Shown: positions 56,442-64,000 of the stretch, piece after piece
Position numbering within the stretch: position 1 is the stretch's first letter
Layout of the letters: the number at the start of each line of letters is the position of its first letter
Source of the DNA: Paractinoplanes polyasparticus
GTDB taxonomy: Bacteria > Actinomycetota > Actinomycetes > Mycobacteriales > Micromonosporaceae
Direction of reading: 5' to 3'
Assembly: GCF_019710575.1 (NCBI RefSeq)
Contig: NZ_JAHWFK010000034.1
Span: forward strand, 1-64,000
DNA: 64,000 bases
Made by a program: the position numbers and the translations under genes
Notes under the pieces: generated by a model
What the model was told of the DNA's origin: nothing
The model's input: only the letters and a program-made list of their open reading frames with translations
The model's database searches: none

Positions 56442-57455
56442 GTGGCGATCGTCGGTATTCGCTGCGACGCCGGTGCCCGCACCGGCGTCGGTCATCTCGT
56501 CCGGTGCGTCGCGCTGGCCGAGGAACTCGTCTCCCGCGGCGCCGGGGTCGTCTTCCTGAGCGACCTCGGCGGCGTCGAGTGGGCCGAAGCCCAGCTCACC
56601 CAGCGCGGCCTGTCCTGGCACCCACCCCCGGCCGACGCGGCCGGACTGGTCGCGGCGGTCGAGCGGCTCGAGCTGGACGCGCTGGTGATCGACTCGTACA
56701 CGCTGCCGCCGTCGCACTCGGTGGCGGTCCGCGAGACCGGCCGGCCGGTGCTGGCGATTGTCGACGGGGACTTCCGCGGCCAGACCGCGGACATCTACGT
56801 CGACCAGAACCTCGACTCGGTGGTCGACGTCGAGGGCGCACTGGGGCTGGCCGGGCTCGACTACGCGCTGCTGCGCAGTTCCGTGCGGAGCCTGCGTCCC
56901 CTGACGCCGCCGGTGCACACCGGTTCGCGTACGCCCAAGGTCGTGGCCTTCTTCGGCGGCACCGACGCCTACCGGGCCGCCCCCGAGATCGCCGTCCTGC
57001 TGGCCCAGACCGGGGCGCCGTTCGAGGCGACGATCATCGGCGCCAACCCGAGCCTGCGCGACGAGCTGCACGCGGTCGTGCCCACCGAGGGGCAGCGGTT
57101 CGACATCATCGCGCCCACCGACGACCTGCCCAAGCTGCTGTCCGAGGCCGACCTCGCGGTGAGCGCCAGCGGCACGTCGACCTGGGAGCTGCTCTGCCTC
57201 GGCCTGCCGGCGGCCCTGGTCTGGGTCGTCGACAATCAGATCCTGGGGTACGACCGGACGATCGCCCGCGGGTACGGCGCGGGGCTCGGCCGGCTCGGCC
57301 ACCTGGGCGCCGACGCCGTCGACACGCTCCGCCACCTGCTGACCGACGCCGCCGCCCGCACCGACCTGGCCCAGCGGGCCTGGTCGGCGGTGGACGGCCG
57401 CGGCGTGGAAAGAGTCGCCGAGGCGCTGCTGGTCAGGGCTGAGTCACCTCGATGA
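56442..57455 (+). CDS. pseG: UDP-2,4-diacetamido-trideoxy-altropyranose hydrolase PseG
   Basis: A 337-residue GT-B-fold hydrolase that removes UDP before the PseI condensation. The N-terminal signature is VGIRCDAGARTGVGHLVRCVALAEEL, with the Asp and His-containing loop of PseG. VIDSYTLPP and VDGDFRGQTADIYVDQN follow, and the UDP-binding half shows KVVAFFGGTDAYRAAPEI, APTDDLPKLLSEADLAVSASGTSTWELLCLGLPAALVWVVDNQ. GTG 56442 follows the pseF stop by two bases. Its 3' end overlaps the convergent quinone reductase by 23 bases, so this is the last gene of the Pse operon. Confidence 0.92.
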   Translation: MAIVGIRCDAGARTGVGHLVRCVALAEELVSRGAGVVFLSDLGGVEWAEAQLTQRGLSWHPPPADAAGLVAAVERLELDALVIDSYTLPPSHSVAVRETGRPVLAIVDGDFRGQTADIYVDQNLDSVVDVEGALGLAGLDYALLRSSVRSLRPLTPPVHTGSRTPKVVAFFGGTDAYRAAPEIAVLLAQTGAPFEATIIGANPSLRDELHAVVPTEGQRFDIIAPTDDLPKLLSEADLAVSASGTSTWELLCLGLPAALVWVVDNQILGYDRTIARGYGAGLGRLGHLGADAVDTLRHLLTDAAARTDLAQRAWSAVDGRGVERVAEALLVRAESPR

Positions 57456-58449
57456 CGACCTTGCCCACGGCGTTGTTCTCGACGGCCTCGTGGGCCTGGA
57501 CGACCTGCTCGAAGGGGTAGCGGAGGATCGGCAGACCGGCCTGCTCCCCCACCCGGAAGGCGCCGCTGTTGACGGCCTCGCCCACCGCGGCGACCGCGTT
57601 GTCCTTCTCCTGCTCCGAGGTCGTGTAGGTCAGCACGAAGTCGAGGCTGACATTCTTGAGCATCGCCTTGAAGCTCGGCACCGTGACCTTGCCGCCGACG
57701 TAGATCGCGATGTTGCCGCCGGGCGCGATCACGTCGAGGTCGGACGCCAGGTTGTCGGTGTTGACCTCGACGATCACGTTGGGGCCGGTCTCGCTCAGCT
57801 CGCGGACCCGGGCGGTCACGTCCTCCTCGCGATAGTTGATCACCGCGTCGGCCCCGGCGGCCGCGGCCAGATCGGCCTTCTCCTTCGACGAGACGGTGGT
57901 CAGCACGGTCGCGCCCGCCCACTTCGCGAGCTGGACGGCGGCGTTGCCGACCGCACCGGCCCCGCCGGCCACCAGCACCGTCCGGCCCTCGAGCGCGCCC
58001 GGCGCGAGCCGGTCGGGACCGTCACTGGCCAGGGTGAGGCAGCGGTGGGCGGTGAGCGCGGGAATGCCCAGCGCCGCACCGACCTCGAACGGGACATCCT
58101 CGTTCATCCGCACGACCTGGCGGCGCGGCAGTACGACGTACTCCTGCGCGGTGCCGTTCTCGCGGGCGTACGAGGCGTCCCACACCCAGACGTGATCGCC
58201 CGGCTCGAGCCCGCTCACCCCGTCACCGATCGCATCCACCACGCCGGCCCCGTCCTGGTTCGGCACACGCGGCGGCGACACCCCGTCGGGCACACCCCGC
58301 CCGGCCCGGGTGCCGGTGTCGGTCGGGTTGACCGCGGACAACACAATCCGCACCCGCACCTCACCCGGCCCCGGCGGCAACAGATCCCGCTCGACGATCT
58401 GAAGAACGGACGCGGGACCTGGCTCAGTGAACACGGCTGCACGCATCAT
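57433..58449 (-). CDS. NADPH:quinone reductase-like MDR oxidoreductase
   Basis: A 338-residue medium-chain reductase without zinc ligands. The N-terminal region LSAVNPTDTGTRAGRG is the quinone-oxidoreductase form of the substrate site, and the NADPH-binding Rossmann motif is VLVAGGAGAVGNAAVQLAKWAGA near residue 150, followed by DAVINYREEDV. Substrates are typically quinones or enones. ATG 58449 is the start; ATG 58446 is equally possible. No regulatory neighbour is evident. It is convergent with the Pse operon and divergent from the MFS exporter. Confidence 0.88.
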   Translation of the reverse strand: MMRAAVFTEPGPASVLQIVERDLLPPGPGEVRVRIVLSAVNPTDTGTRAGRGVPDGVSPPRVPNQDGAGVVDAIGDGVSGLEPGDHVWVWDASYARENGTAQEYVVLPRRQVVRMNEDVPFEVGAALGIPALTAHRCLTLASDGPDRLAPGALEGRTVLVAGGAGAVGNAAVQLAKWAGATVLTTVSSKEKADLAAAAGADAVINYREEDVTARVRELSETGPNVIVEVNTDNLASDLDVIAPGGNIAIYVGGKVTVPSFKAMLKNVSLDFVLTYTTSEQEKDNAVAAVGEAVNSGAFRVGEQAGLPILRYPFEQVVQAHEAVENNAVGKVVIEVTQP

Positions 58450-58609
58450 GCATCCCACCCTATGTTCACCCCGCGTCCGGCGACGGAGGGCGCTCAGCTT
58501 CGACCGGGCTCCGCCGCTGGCTGTGACGGATCGGAAAGGTAGCGAGACACACACCCTGGGCAGTCATTTGACCCATCCCTCTCGGCCTGCTCAGGGTTAC
58601 TGTCGCCCC

Positions 58610-60091
58610 ATGGATCTCACCACCGGTCAACCCGTCCGGTACAGCTCGGCGGCCGGCCGGTGGGTGCTGCTCGCGACCGTTCTCGGTTCGAGCCTCGCGT
58701 TCATCGACTCGACAGTCGTCAACATCGCGCTGCCCGAGATCGGCCGCGACCTCGGCGCCGACGCCGCCGGGCTGCAGTGGACAGTCAACGGCTACTCGCT
58801 CAGTCTGGCCGCGCTGGTGCTCCTGGGTGGCTCGCTCGGGGACCGTTACGGCCGTCGGCGCGTCTTCCTGATCGGCGTCGCCTGGTTCGCCATCGCGTCG
58901 CTGCTGTGCGGCCTGTCGCCGAACATCGAGACGCTGATCTTCGCCCGGGTGCTTCAAGGCATCGGCGGCGCGCTGCTCACGCCGGGCGCGCTGGCCATCC
59001 TCGAAGCGTCGTTCACCAGCGAGGACAGGGGCAAGGCGATCGGCGCCTGGTCCGGGCTGGGCGGCATCGGCGGCGCGCTCGGGCCGTTCCTCGGCGGCTG
59101 GCTGGTCGACATCGGCGACTGGCGCTACATCTTCCTGATCAACGTGCCGCTGGCCGCACTCGTGCTCTGGGTCGGCATCAAGCACGTGCCGGAATCGCGC
59201 AACCCGGCGGCGGCCCGCAAGCTCGACTACGTCGGCGTGGTCACCGGGGCGGTGGGGCTGGCCGGTCTCACGTACGGCTTCACGGCCTGGCCCATGGACG
59301 GGCCGGGCGACCCGGTCGTGCTCGCGTCGCTCGCCGTCGGCATCGGGGCCCTGGCCGCCTTCGTGCTGTGGGAGCGGCGCTCGGCGCATCCGATGCTCCC
59401 GGTCCGGATCTTCCGGAACAAAACCTTCAGCGGCGCGAACCTGGTCACCTTCGTCGTCTACGCGGCGAACGGCGGGGTCTTCTTCCTGTTCGTGATCAAT
59501 TTGCAGGTCGTGTCCGGCTATTCGCCGCTGGCGAGCGGCATCGCGCTGCTGCCGACGACCGCTCTGATGCTGGTGCTCTCCGCCCGCGCGGGCGGGCTGT
59601 CGCAACGCATCGGCCCACGCATCCCGATGACTGTGGGCCCGCTGATCTGCGCCGTCGCCCTGGTGCTGATGTCGCGGATCGGGCCGGGCGCGAACTACTG
59701 GACGGACGTCCTGCCGGCCGTGGTGATCTTCGGGCTGGGATTGTCGGCGCTGGTGGCGCCACTGACCGCGACGGCCCTGGGCGCACTGGAGGATTCGTAC
59801 GCCGGGATCGCCTCGGGGGTGAACAACGCGGTCGCCCGGGCCGCCGGTCTGCTCTCGGTGGCCGTGTTGCCGCTGGCGGCCGGCCTGGGCGGCGGCAGCC
59901 TGACCGACGCCGCCCAGCTTCAGCCGGTCTACCGGAACACGATGATGATCTGCGCCGGCCTGATGGTGGTCGGCGCCGCGCTGGCCTTCCTGCTGGTGCC
60001 GAACAGGCTGGCCGCGCACCCGCCGGCCCGTACGTTCTGCGACCCCGGCTCCACGCCCGCGCAGTCCCCGGTGGCCGAGCGGGTCGCCTGA
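58610..60091 (+). CDS. EmrB/QacA-type MFS drug exporter
   Basis: A 493-residue 14-helix (DHA2) major facilitator. Motif D1 is seen as LGSSLAFIDSTVVNIALPEIGRDLG in helix 1, motif A as GGSLGDRYGRRRVF, motif B as RVLQGIGGALLTPGAL, and motif C as GLGGIGGALGPFLGGWLVD. The substrate is unknown; relatives export drugs, dyes or the host's own secondary metabolites. No TetR regulator is adjacent. The 160-base gap before the start, shared with the divergent quinone reductase, should hold both promoters. Its stop abuts the convergent S66 peptidase gene. Confidence 0.92.
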   Translation: MDLTTGQPVRYSSAAGRWVLLATVLGSSLAFIDSTVVNIALPEIGRDLGADAAGLQWTVNGYSLSLAALVLLGGSLGDRYGRRRVFLIGVAWFAIASLLCGLSPNIETLIFARVLQGIGGALLTPGALAILEASFTSEDRGKAIGAWSGLGGIGGALGPFLGGWLVDIGDWRYIFLINVPLAALVLWVGIKHVPESRNPAAARKLDYVGVVTGAVGLAGLTYGFTAWPMDGPGDPVVLASLAVGIGALAAFVLWERRSAHPMLPVRIFRNKTFSGANLVTFVVYAANGGVFFLFVINLQVVSGYSPLASGIALLPTTALMLVLSARAGGLSQRIGPRIPMTVGPLICAVALVLMSRIGPGANYWTDVLPAVVIFGLGLSALVAPLTATALGALEDSYAGIASGVNNAVARAAGLLSVAVLPLAAGLGGGSLTDAAQLQPVYRNTMMICAGLMVVGAALAFLLVPNRLAAHPPARTFCDPGSTPAQSPVAERVA

Positions 60092-61126
60092 TCAGAAGTG
60101 CGCGACGATGCGGCGTCCGGGGCCGTCAACGGTCATCCGGCCGCCGTAGGGCAGCACCCACTGCGGTGACGTGTGTCCGAAATCGATCCCGAACACGGCC
60201 ATCGCGGCGGGGTTGTAGGCGGCCAGCGCCTTGAGCGTCGCCTCCCGCTGCTCGTCGCGGAAGCGGGCGCGTTCGTCGTGCGGCGGGCGGTGGTCGAGGT
60301 TGCTCGCCTTGGCCGTGGCGACGAGCACCGCCGGAAACTGTTCGAGCAGCCCGCGTTCGCCGGCGTTGCGCAGCATGCGGAAGACCTCCTCGGCCTGCGG
60401 CAGCTCTTCGGAGGTCTCGAGGAGCAGGATCGAGCCCGCGTAGCGCTCCGGCGGCAGGATCCAGCGCGAGGCGGCCAGGTTCCAGTGCAGGATCTCGAGG
60501 TTGCCGCCCCACGTCGGCGCGGTGACGACCGTCCCGGGCTGGTGCCAGTGCCACCCCGGACTGGGCACCTTCGGCCCCGAGGTGGTCAGCGAGGCCGGGT
60601 CCTCCCAGCTCACCTCCTCGTCGCCGAACTCGGCCACGGGCAGGATCGGCAGGTCGACCGTCTCGAAGAGGGCGGCCCGCAGTGACAAGGCGTGTTCGGC
60701 CTCGATACCGCCGCCGCGGGCGAGATGCACCATTGTGGAGCCGCCGTGATAGCCGGCCACACCGTGGCTCCACAGCCAGTTGAGCAGGTTGGTGTTGTCG
60801 GAGTAGCCGAAGAACGGCTTCGGGTCGGCCACGAACGGCGCCGGGTCGAGATGCGGCAGCACGGTGATCTGGTCGTCGCCGCCGATGCTGGCGAACACGG
60901 CCCGGATCGACGGGTCGGCGTAGGCGGCCATCAGGTCGGCGGCCCGGTCGGCGGCCGGTGAGCCCAGCCGGCGGGTGGTGGGGAACTCCACCGGCTCGAG
61001 GCCGAGTTCGTCGCGGATGCGCCGCAGGGCCTGCTCGTGCTGGGCCGGGAAGACGCCGGGGCCGGCCCATGAGGGCGAGACGATGGCAACGCGGTCGCCG
61101 GGCTTGAGTTTGGGCGGGGCTTCCAT
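60092..61126 (-). CDS. S66 peptidase (LD-carboxypeptidase, MccF-like)
   Basis: A 344-residue serine peptidase of family S66. The N-terminal domain has GDRVAIVSPSWAG and ADLMAAYADPSIRAVFASIGGDDQITVLPHLD. The nucleophile Ser lies in FFGYSDNTNLLNWL near residue 118, the catalytic Glu in WGGNLEILHW and the His in FGIDFGHTSPQWVLPYGG near residue 315. The extended middle region and DDQ sequence favour the MccF-like subgroup, which cleaves amide bonds in toxic peptidyl-nucleotides, over the murein-recycling LdcA subgroup. The actual substrate is unknown. ATG 61126 is the start. Confidence 0.88.
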   Translation of the reverse strand: MEAPPKLKPGDRVAIVSPSWAGPGVFPAQHEQALRRIRDELGLEPVEFPTTRRLGSPAADRAADLMAAYADPSIRAVFASIGGDDQITVLPHLDPAPFVADPKPFFGYSDNTNLLNWLWSHGVAGYHGGSTMVHLARGGGIEAEHALSLRAALFETVDLPILPVAEFGDEEVSWEDPASLTTSGPKVPSPGWHWHQPGTVVTAPTWGGNLEILHWNLAASRWILPPERYAGSILLLETSEELPQAEEVFRMLRNAGERGLLEQFPAVLVATAKASNLDHRPPHDERARFRDEQREATLKALAAYNPAAMAVFGIDFGHTSPQWVLPYGGRMTVDGPGRRIVAHF

Positions 61127-61141
61127 CCCCCCAGCAAACGC

Positions 61142-61765
61142 CTAGATCATGCCCGCGCGAAGCGCATATGCCACAGCGTGGGATCGGTTGCGGAGTTTCA
61201 GGCGATGGGTGACGCCGTAGATGACGTTCTTCACGGTCCGCTCCGAGTAGCAGAGCTTGCCGGCGATCTCGTTGGTGTCGAAGCCGTCGGCCATCAGCCG
61301 CAGCACATCGATCTCGCGCGGGGTCAGCCCCGAGGCGTTCAGCCCGTTCGGGGTGAGCACGTCACGCTGCATGCGCTCGACGTGTTTGAGCAGCTCACCG
61401 ACCAGGTTCGGGGGCAGCACACCGCCGCCCGAGGCGGCCGCCTTGACGCTGTGAGCCAACCGGTCGGCCGACACGGCGCCGCGCGGCAGGATGGCGACCA
61501 CGCGGCATTCGACCGCGGTCAGCAGGTCGCCCTCGTCGATCTCGGCGACCACCAGCACAACCGGAGCGCCGGTCTCCGCGCCCGCCCGCCGCAGCGTCGC
61601 CACGACCTCTGTGCTGAGCCTCTCCGCGGCCACGACCAGCACGTCCGCTTCCGCTCGCTGGGCGTTGCGCACTACGGTGAGGTCGCCACGGAACTGGAGC
61701 AACGCGGCGAGGCCGGCGTGGCTGAGCGGGTCGGTCGCCTGCACGGCGACGCGGATCTGTTCCAT
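61142..61765 (-). CDS. LuxR/NarL-type regulator with degenerate receiver
   Basis: A 207-residue regulator. The C-terminal LuxR helix-turn-helix is complete (LTPREIDVLRLMADGFDTNEIAGKLCYSERTVKNVIYGVTHRLKLRNRSHAVAYALRAG). The N-terminal receiver-like domain keeps the fold pattern but lacks phosphorylation residues: VAVQATDPLSHAGL in place of an acidic pair, and ADVLVVAAERLS where the phosphoacceptor Asp should be. It is therefore probably an orphan, phosphorylation-independent regulator. ATG 61765 has GGGGAGG five bases upstream. It is divergent from the BTAD regulator, suggesting joint function. Confidence 0.85.
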   Translation of the reverse strand: MEQIRVAVQATDPLSHAGLAALLQFRGDLTVVRNAQRAEADVLVVAAERLSTEVVATLRRAGAETGAPVVLVVAEIDEGDLLTAVECRVVAILPRGAVSADRLAHSVKAAASGGGVLPPNLVGELLKHVERMQRDVLTPNGLNASGLTPREIDVLRLMADGFDTNEIAGKLCYSERTVKNVIYGVTHRLKLRNRSHAVAYALRAGMI

Positions 61766-61986
61766 GGCTGCCTCCCCATAAGGTCAGGGAGGTCAGTCTG
61801 CGAAAAGCGCCTTCAGGGAACCTTCACGGATCCTTCATCGCGAACGGAAGGCCGATGAACCAGTTGAGCAGAGGGCGACGGCGGCGCGGAAGGGCGACCG
61901 CCGAGGAGTGCCCCTCCGTGCGCTTTCTGTTATCCGTTGGCACCCCGCACCGTCTCCCTTGACCATCATCGACGCGGGAGGACCAC

Positions 61987-64000
61987 GTGACGAACGTCTT
62001 GCGCGTCAGCCTGCTCGGGCCGGTGCGGGCCTGGCTGGGCGACAGAGAGCTCGATCTGGGCCCGGCCCGGCAACGCGCGGTGTTCGCCGTGCTCGCCGCG
62101 CACGCCGACCGGGTGGTCGGGCGCGACGAGCTGATCACGGCCATCTGGGGCGATTCGCCGCCGGTCACGGCGGTGGGCAGCATCTACACGTACATCTCGG
62201 GGCTGCGGCGCGTCCTTGAGCCGGAGAACCTGAGCACGGGTTCGGGCGGCTACCAGCTGCGCGTCGACCCGGGCGACCTGGACTCGGCCCGTTTCCAGCG
62301 GCTGCGGACGGCCGCGGCCGAATTGCTCGCCGCGGGCGACGCCACGGCCGCCGTCGCCCGGCTGGACGAGGCTCTGGGCCTTTGGCACGGGGACGCGTAC
62401 GCCACCCTGGCCGGCCCGTTCCTCGAGCTCGACCGGCAGCGACTGGCGGAGCTGCAACTGGCCGCAGCCGAGCAGCGGGCCCGGCTGATGCTCGAGGCGG
62501 GCGGCGACGACGGGCTGATCGCCGAGCTGACCGCCCTGGTCCGCGACCACCCGCTGCACGAGCCGCTGCACGAGTTGCTGATGCGCGCTCTGCACCGGGT
62601 CGGCCGGCACGGCGAGGCGCTCGAGGTCTTCCGTACGGCCCGCCGCACGCTCGTCGCCGAGCTGGGCATCGAGCCCGGCCCGGCGTTGCGTTCGCTGCAC
62701 CGGCAGCTGCTCGCGGGATCGGCCGAACGCGGCGCCCCGCGGCCCGGCCCCGACTCCCTCCGCACGGTGGTGCCGACGCCGATCGCCAAGGCCCTGCGAG
62801 ACGGGCTTGGCGGCCGCTCCTGGGTCGGTCGGGTGGCCGAGATTGATCATCTGCGAGGGCTGGTGCGCGCGGTCGCGGCGGGCACCGGGGGCGCGGTCTG
62901 GATCTCCGGCGAACCCGGCATCGGCAAGACCGAGTTGCTCACCCACGCCTTCGCCGACGCTGCCCGCTTCGGTTGCCGGGTGGCCTGGGGCGCGGCCGAC
63001 CAGCTGGGTTCCCGCGTACCCCTGCAGGTGTTGTCGCGGGCGCTGGGGCTGGAAACCGCGTCCCGGCGTCCACAAGAGACCGAGGGCCCGGCCGAGGACC
63101 AGATCGTCGCCGCGGTGCGATCGGCTTGCGCCGCGTCGCCGCTGGTGCTCGTCGTCGACGACATGCAGTGGGCCGACAGCGCGACCGTGCGGGTGTGGGA
63201 GAGGCTGCTCAGCCTGGTCGGCCAGCTTCCGCTGCTGCTGGTCGCGGCGGCCCGGCCCGACGCGCACCAGGCTCGCCTGCGCCGCCGGATCCGGGCCGGT
63301 CAGCAGATGCCGCTCGACCTCGGCCCGCTGGTTCCGGCCGACCTCGACCGGCTGGTGACGGCGTTGGTCGGCGCCCCGCCCGGGCCCAACCTGCGCGAGG
63401 TGGCGGCCCGCTCCGGCGGCAACCCGTTGTTCGCCCGCGAGCTCGTCGCGGCGCTGCGGCAGCGGGACGCCGTCGAGATCAGCGGCGGCCGCGCCGACAT
63501 CGGCCCCGAGGTGACCGTCGATCCGCCCCAGACCCTGCTCGATGCCGTGCACGCCGCTCTCGACGTGCTCTCCGCCGAGACCCGCGAGGTGCTGCGGCTG
63601 GCGGCCCTGCTCGGATCGGAGTTCTCGGTCAGCGAGGTCGTGGCGGTCACCGGACGGTCGGCGCTCGACCTGGTCGGCGCGCTGGAGGAGGCGCTGGCGG
63701 CCGCGGTGCTGGTCGATAGCGGCACCGACCTGGCGTTCCGGCACCCGTTCCTGCGCCAGGCGCTGATCGCGAGCGTGCCGCCGGCGCTGCGCGCAGGGCT
63801 GCACCGGCACGCGGCCGAGGTGCTGGCGGCCGGCGGCAGCCCGCTCACCCGGGTCGCCGAGCAGCTCAACGCCTCGGCCCCGCTGGCCGACTCGTGGGTG
63901 CTCAACTGGCTGGTCACCCATCACGCGGCGGTGGTGCGCCGGGCCCCGCAGATCGCCGGCGACCTGATCCGGCGCACGCTCGCCACCGACCTGCCCTCGG
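61987..64000 (+). CDS. BTAD/SARP-type regulator with AAA ATPase domain, truncated at window end
   Basis: The frame is open from GTG 61987 to the last base with no stop, giving at least 671 residues. Start is supported by GGGAGG five bases upstream. Domain order: an OmpR-type winged helix (LRVSLLGPVRAWLGDRELDLGPARQRAVFAVLAAHADRVVGRDELITAIWG), the bacterial transcriptional activation domain (FLELDRQRLAELQLAAAEQRARLMLEAGG, then HPLHEPLHELLMRALHRVGRHGEALEVFRTARRTLVAELGIEPG), and a STAND/AAA ATPase with Walker A GEPGIGKTE at about 308 and Walker B LVLVVDDMQWAD near 391. This is the AfsR/LAL-like architecture of pathway regulators of secondary metabolism. The C-terminus (LuxR or TPR domain) lies outside. 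Confidence 0.9.
   Translation, partial: MTNVLRVSLLGPVRAWLGDRELDLGPARQRAVFAVLAAHADRVVGRDELITAIWGDSPPVTAVGSIYTYISGLRRVLEPENLSTGSGGYQLRVDPGDLDSARFQRLRTAAAELLAAGDATAAVARLDEALGLWHGDAYATLAGPFLELDRQRLAELQLAAAEQRARLMLEAGGDDGLIAELTALVRDHPLHEPLHELLMRALHRVGRHGEALEVFRTARRTLVAELGIEPGPALRSLHRQLLAGSAERGAPRPGPDSLRTVVPTPIAKALRDGLGGRSWVGRVAEIDHLRGLVRAVAAGTGGAVWISGEPGIGKTELLTHAFADAARFGCRVAWGAADQLGSRVPLQVLSRALGLETASRRPQETEGPAEDQIVAAVRSACAASPLVLVVDDMQWADSATVRVWERLLSLVGQLPLLLVAAARPDAHQARLRRRIRAGQQMPLDLGPLVPADLDRLVTALVGAPPGPNLREVAARSGGNPLFARELVAALRQRDAVEISGGRADIGPEVTVDPPQTLLDAVHAALDVLSAETREVLRLAALLGSEFSVSEVVAVTGRSALDLVGALEEALAAAVLVDSGTDLAFRHPFLRQALIASVPPALRAGLHRHAAEVLAAGGSPLTRVAEQLNASAPLADSWVLNWLVTHHAAVVRRAPQIAGDLIRRTLATDLPS

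Overview
The window is GC-rich actinobacterial DNA. It shows frequent GTG starts, G/C-biased third codon positions, ATGA/GTGA-coupled operons, SigE-type sigma factors, a BTAD (AfsR/SARP-like) regulator and MsiK-style sugar importers without their own ATPase. The gene set would fit a Micromonosporaceae/Actinoplanes-like organism, but no rRNA or other phylogenetic marker is present, so that is an inference. I saw no tRNA, rRNA, CRISPR array, insertion sequence or prophage.

Layout. 0.1-5.4 kb: secreted and envelope proteins (beta-propeller, membrane phosphodiesterase, GH18 chitinase lipoprotein, LamG-like lectin). 5.5-14.1 kb: type II NADH dehydrogenase, a sigma factor coupled to a membrane propeller protein, a UPF0104 membrane protein, a TPR protein, a cyclase-family hydrolase and a TMEM165/GDT1 transporter preceded by a clear yybP-ykoY (manganese) riboswitch, then a secreted TAP-type peptidase. 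14.2-20.6 kb: small regulator/effector pairs (TetR-MFS, TetR-SDR, XRE-aldo/keto reductase, MarR). 20.6-28 kb: an apparent orphan CdiA-type toxin with a candidate immunity gene, an APC permease, and a DeoR-controlled polyol/sugar ABC import operon with a Zn-dehydrogenase. 28.2-34.6 kb: two GGDEF-EAL c-di-GMP proteins, one interrupted by an in-frame TAG, with an APH kinase and a Nudix hydrolase between them.

34.7-57.5 kb: the most distinctive region. It holds candidates for all six steps of CMP-pseudaminic acid synthesis in two blocks: PseH-PseI at 34.7-36.2 kb, and PseB-PseC-(unknown)-(methyltransferase-like)-PseF-PseG at 51.3-57.5 kb. Each block lies beside one of two paralogous methyltransferase-like proteins that share an unusual VAGPHxD motif. 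Divergent from the second block is a tightly overlapping six-gene operon: acyl carrier protein, FabG-like reductase, short AMP-ligase, LuxE-like acyl-protein synthetase, LuxC-like acyl reductase and a GT-C-like polytopic membrane protein. My inference is that this region builds and modifies a nonulosonic-acid surface glycan (cell-wall polymer or flagellin/spore glycan), the Lux-like operon supplying or reducing an acyl group. Between the blocks lie a two-gene fluoride channel, a GNAT acetyltransferase and a histidine kinase-response regulator-MMPL cluster.

57.4-64 kb: quinone reductase, EmrB-type MFS exporter, MccF-like S66 peptidase, a LuxR-type regulator with a degenerate receiver, and a large BTAD-ATPase regulator that runs off the window end.
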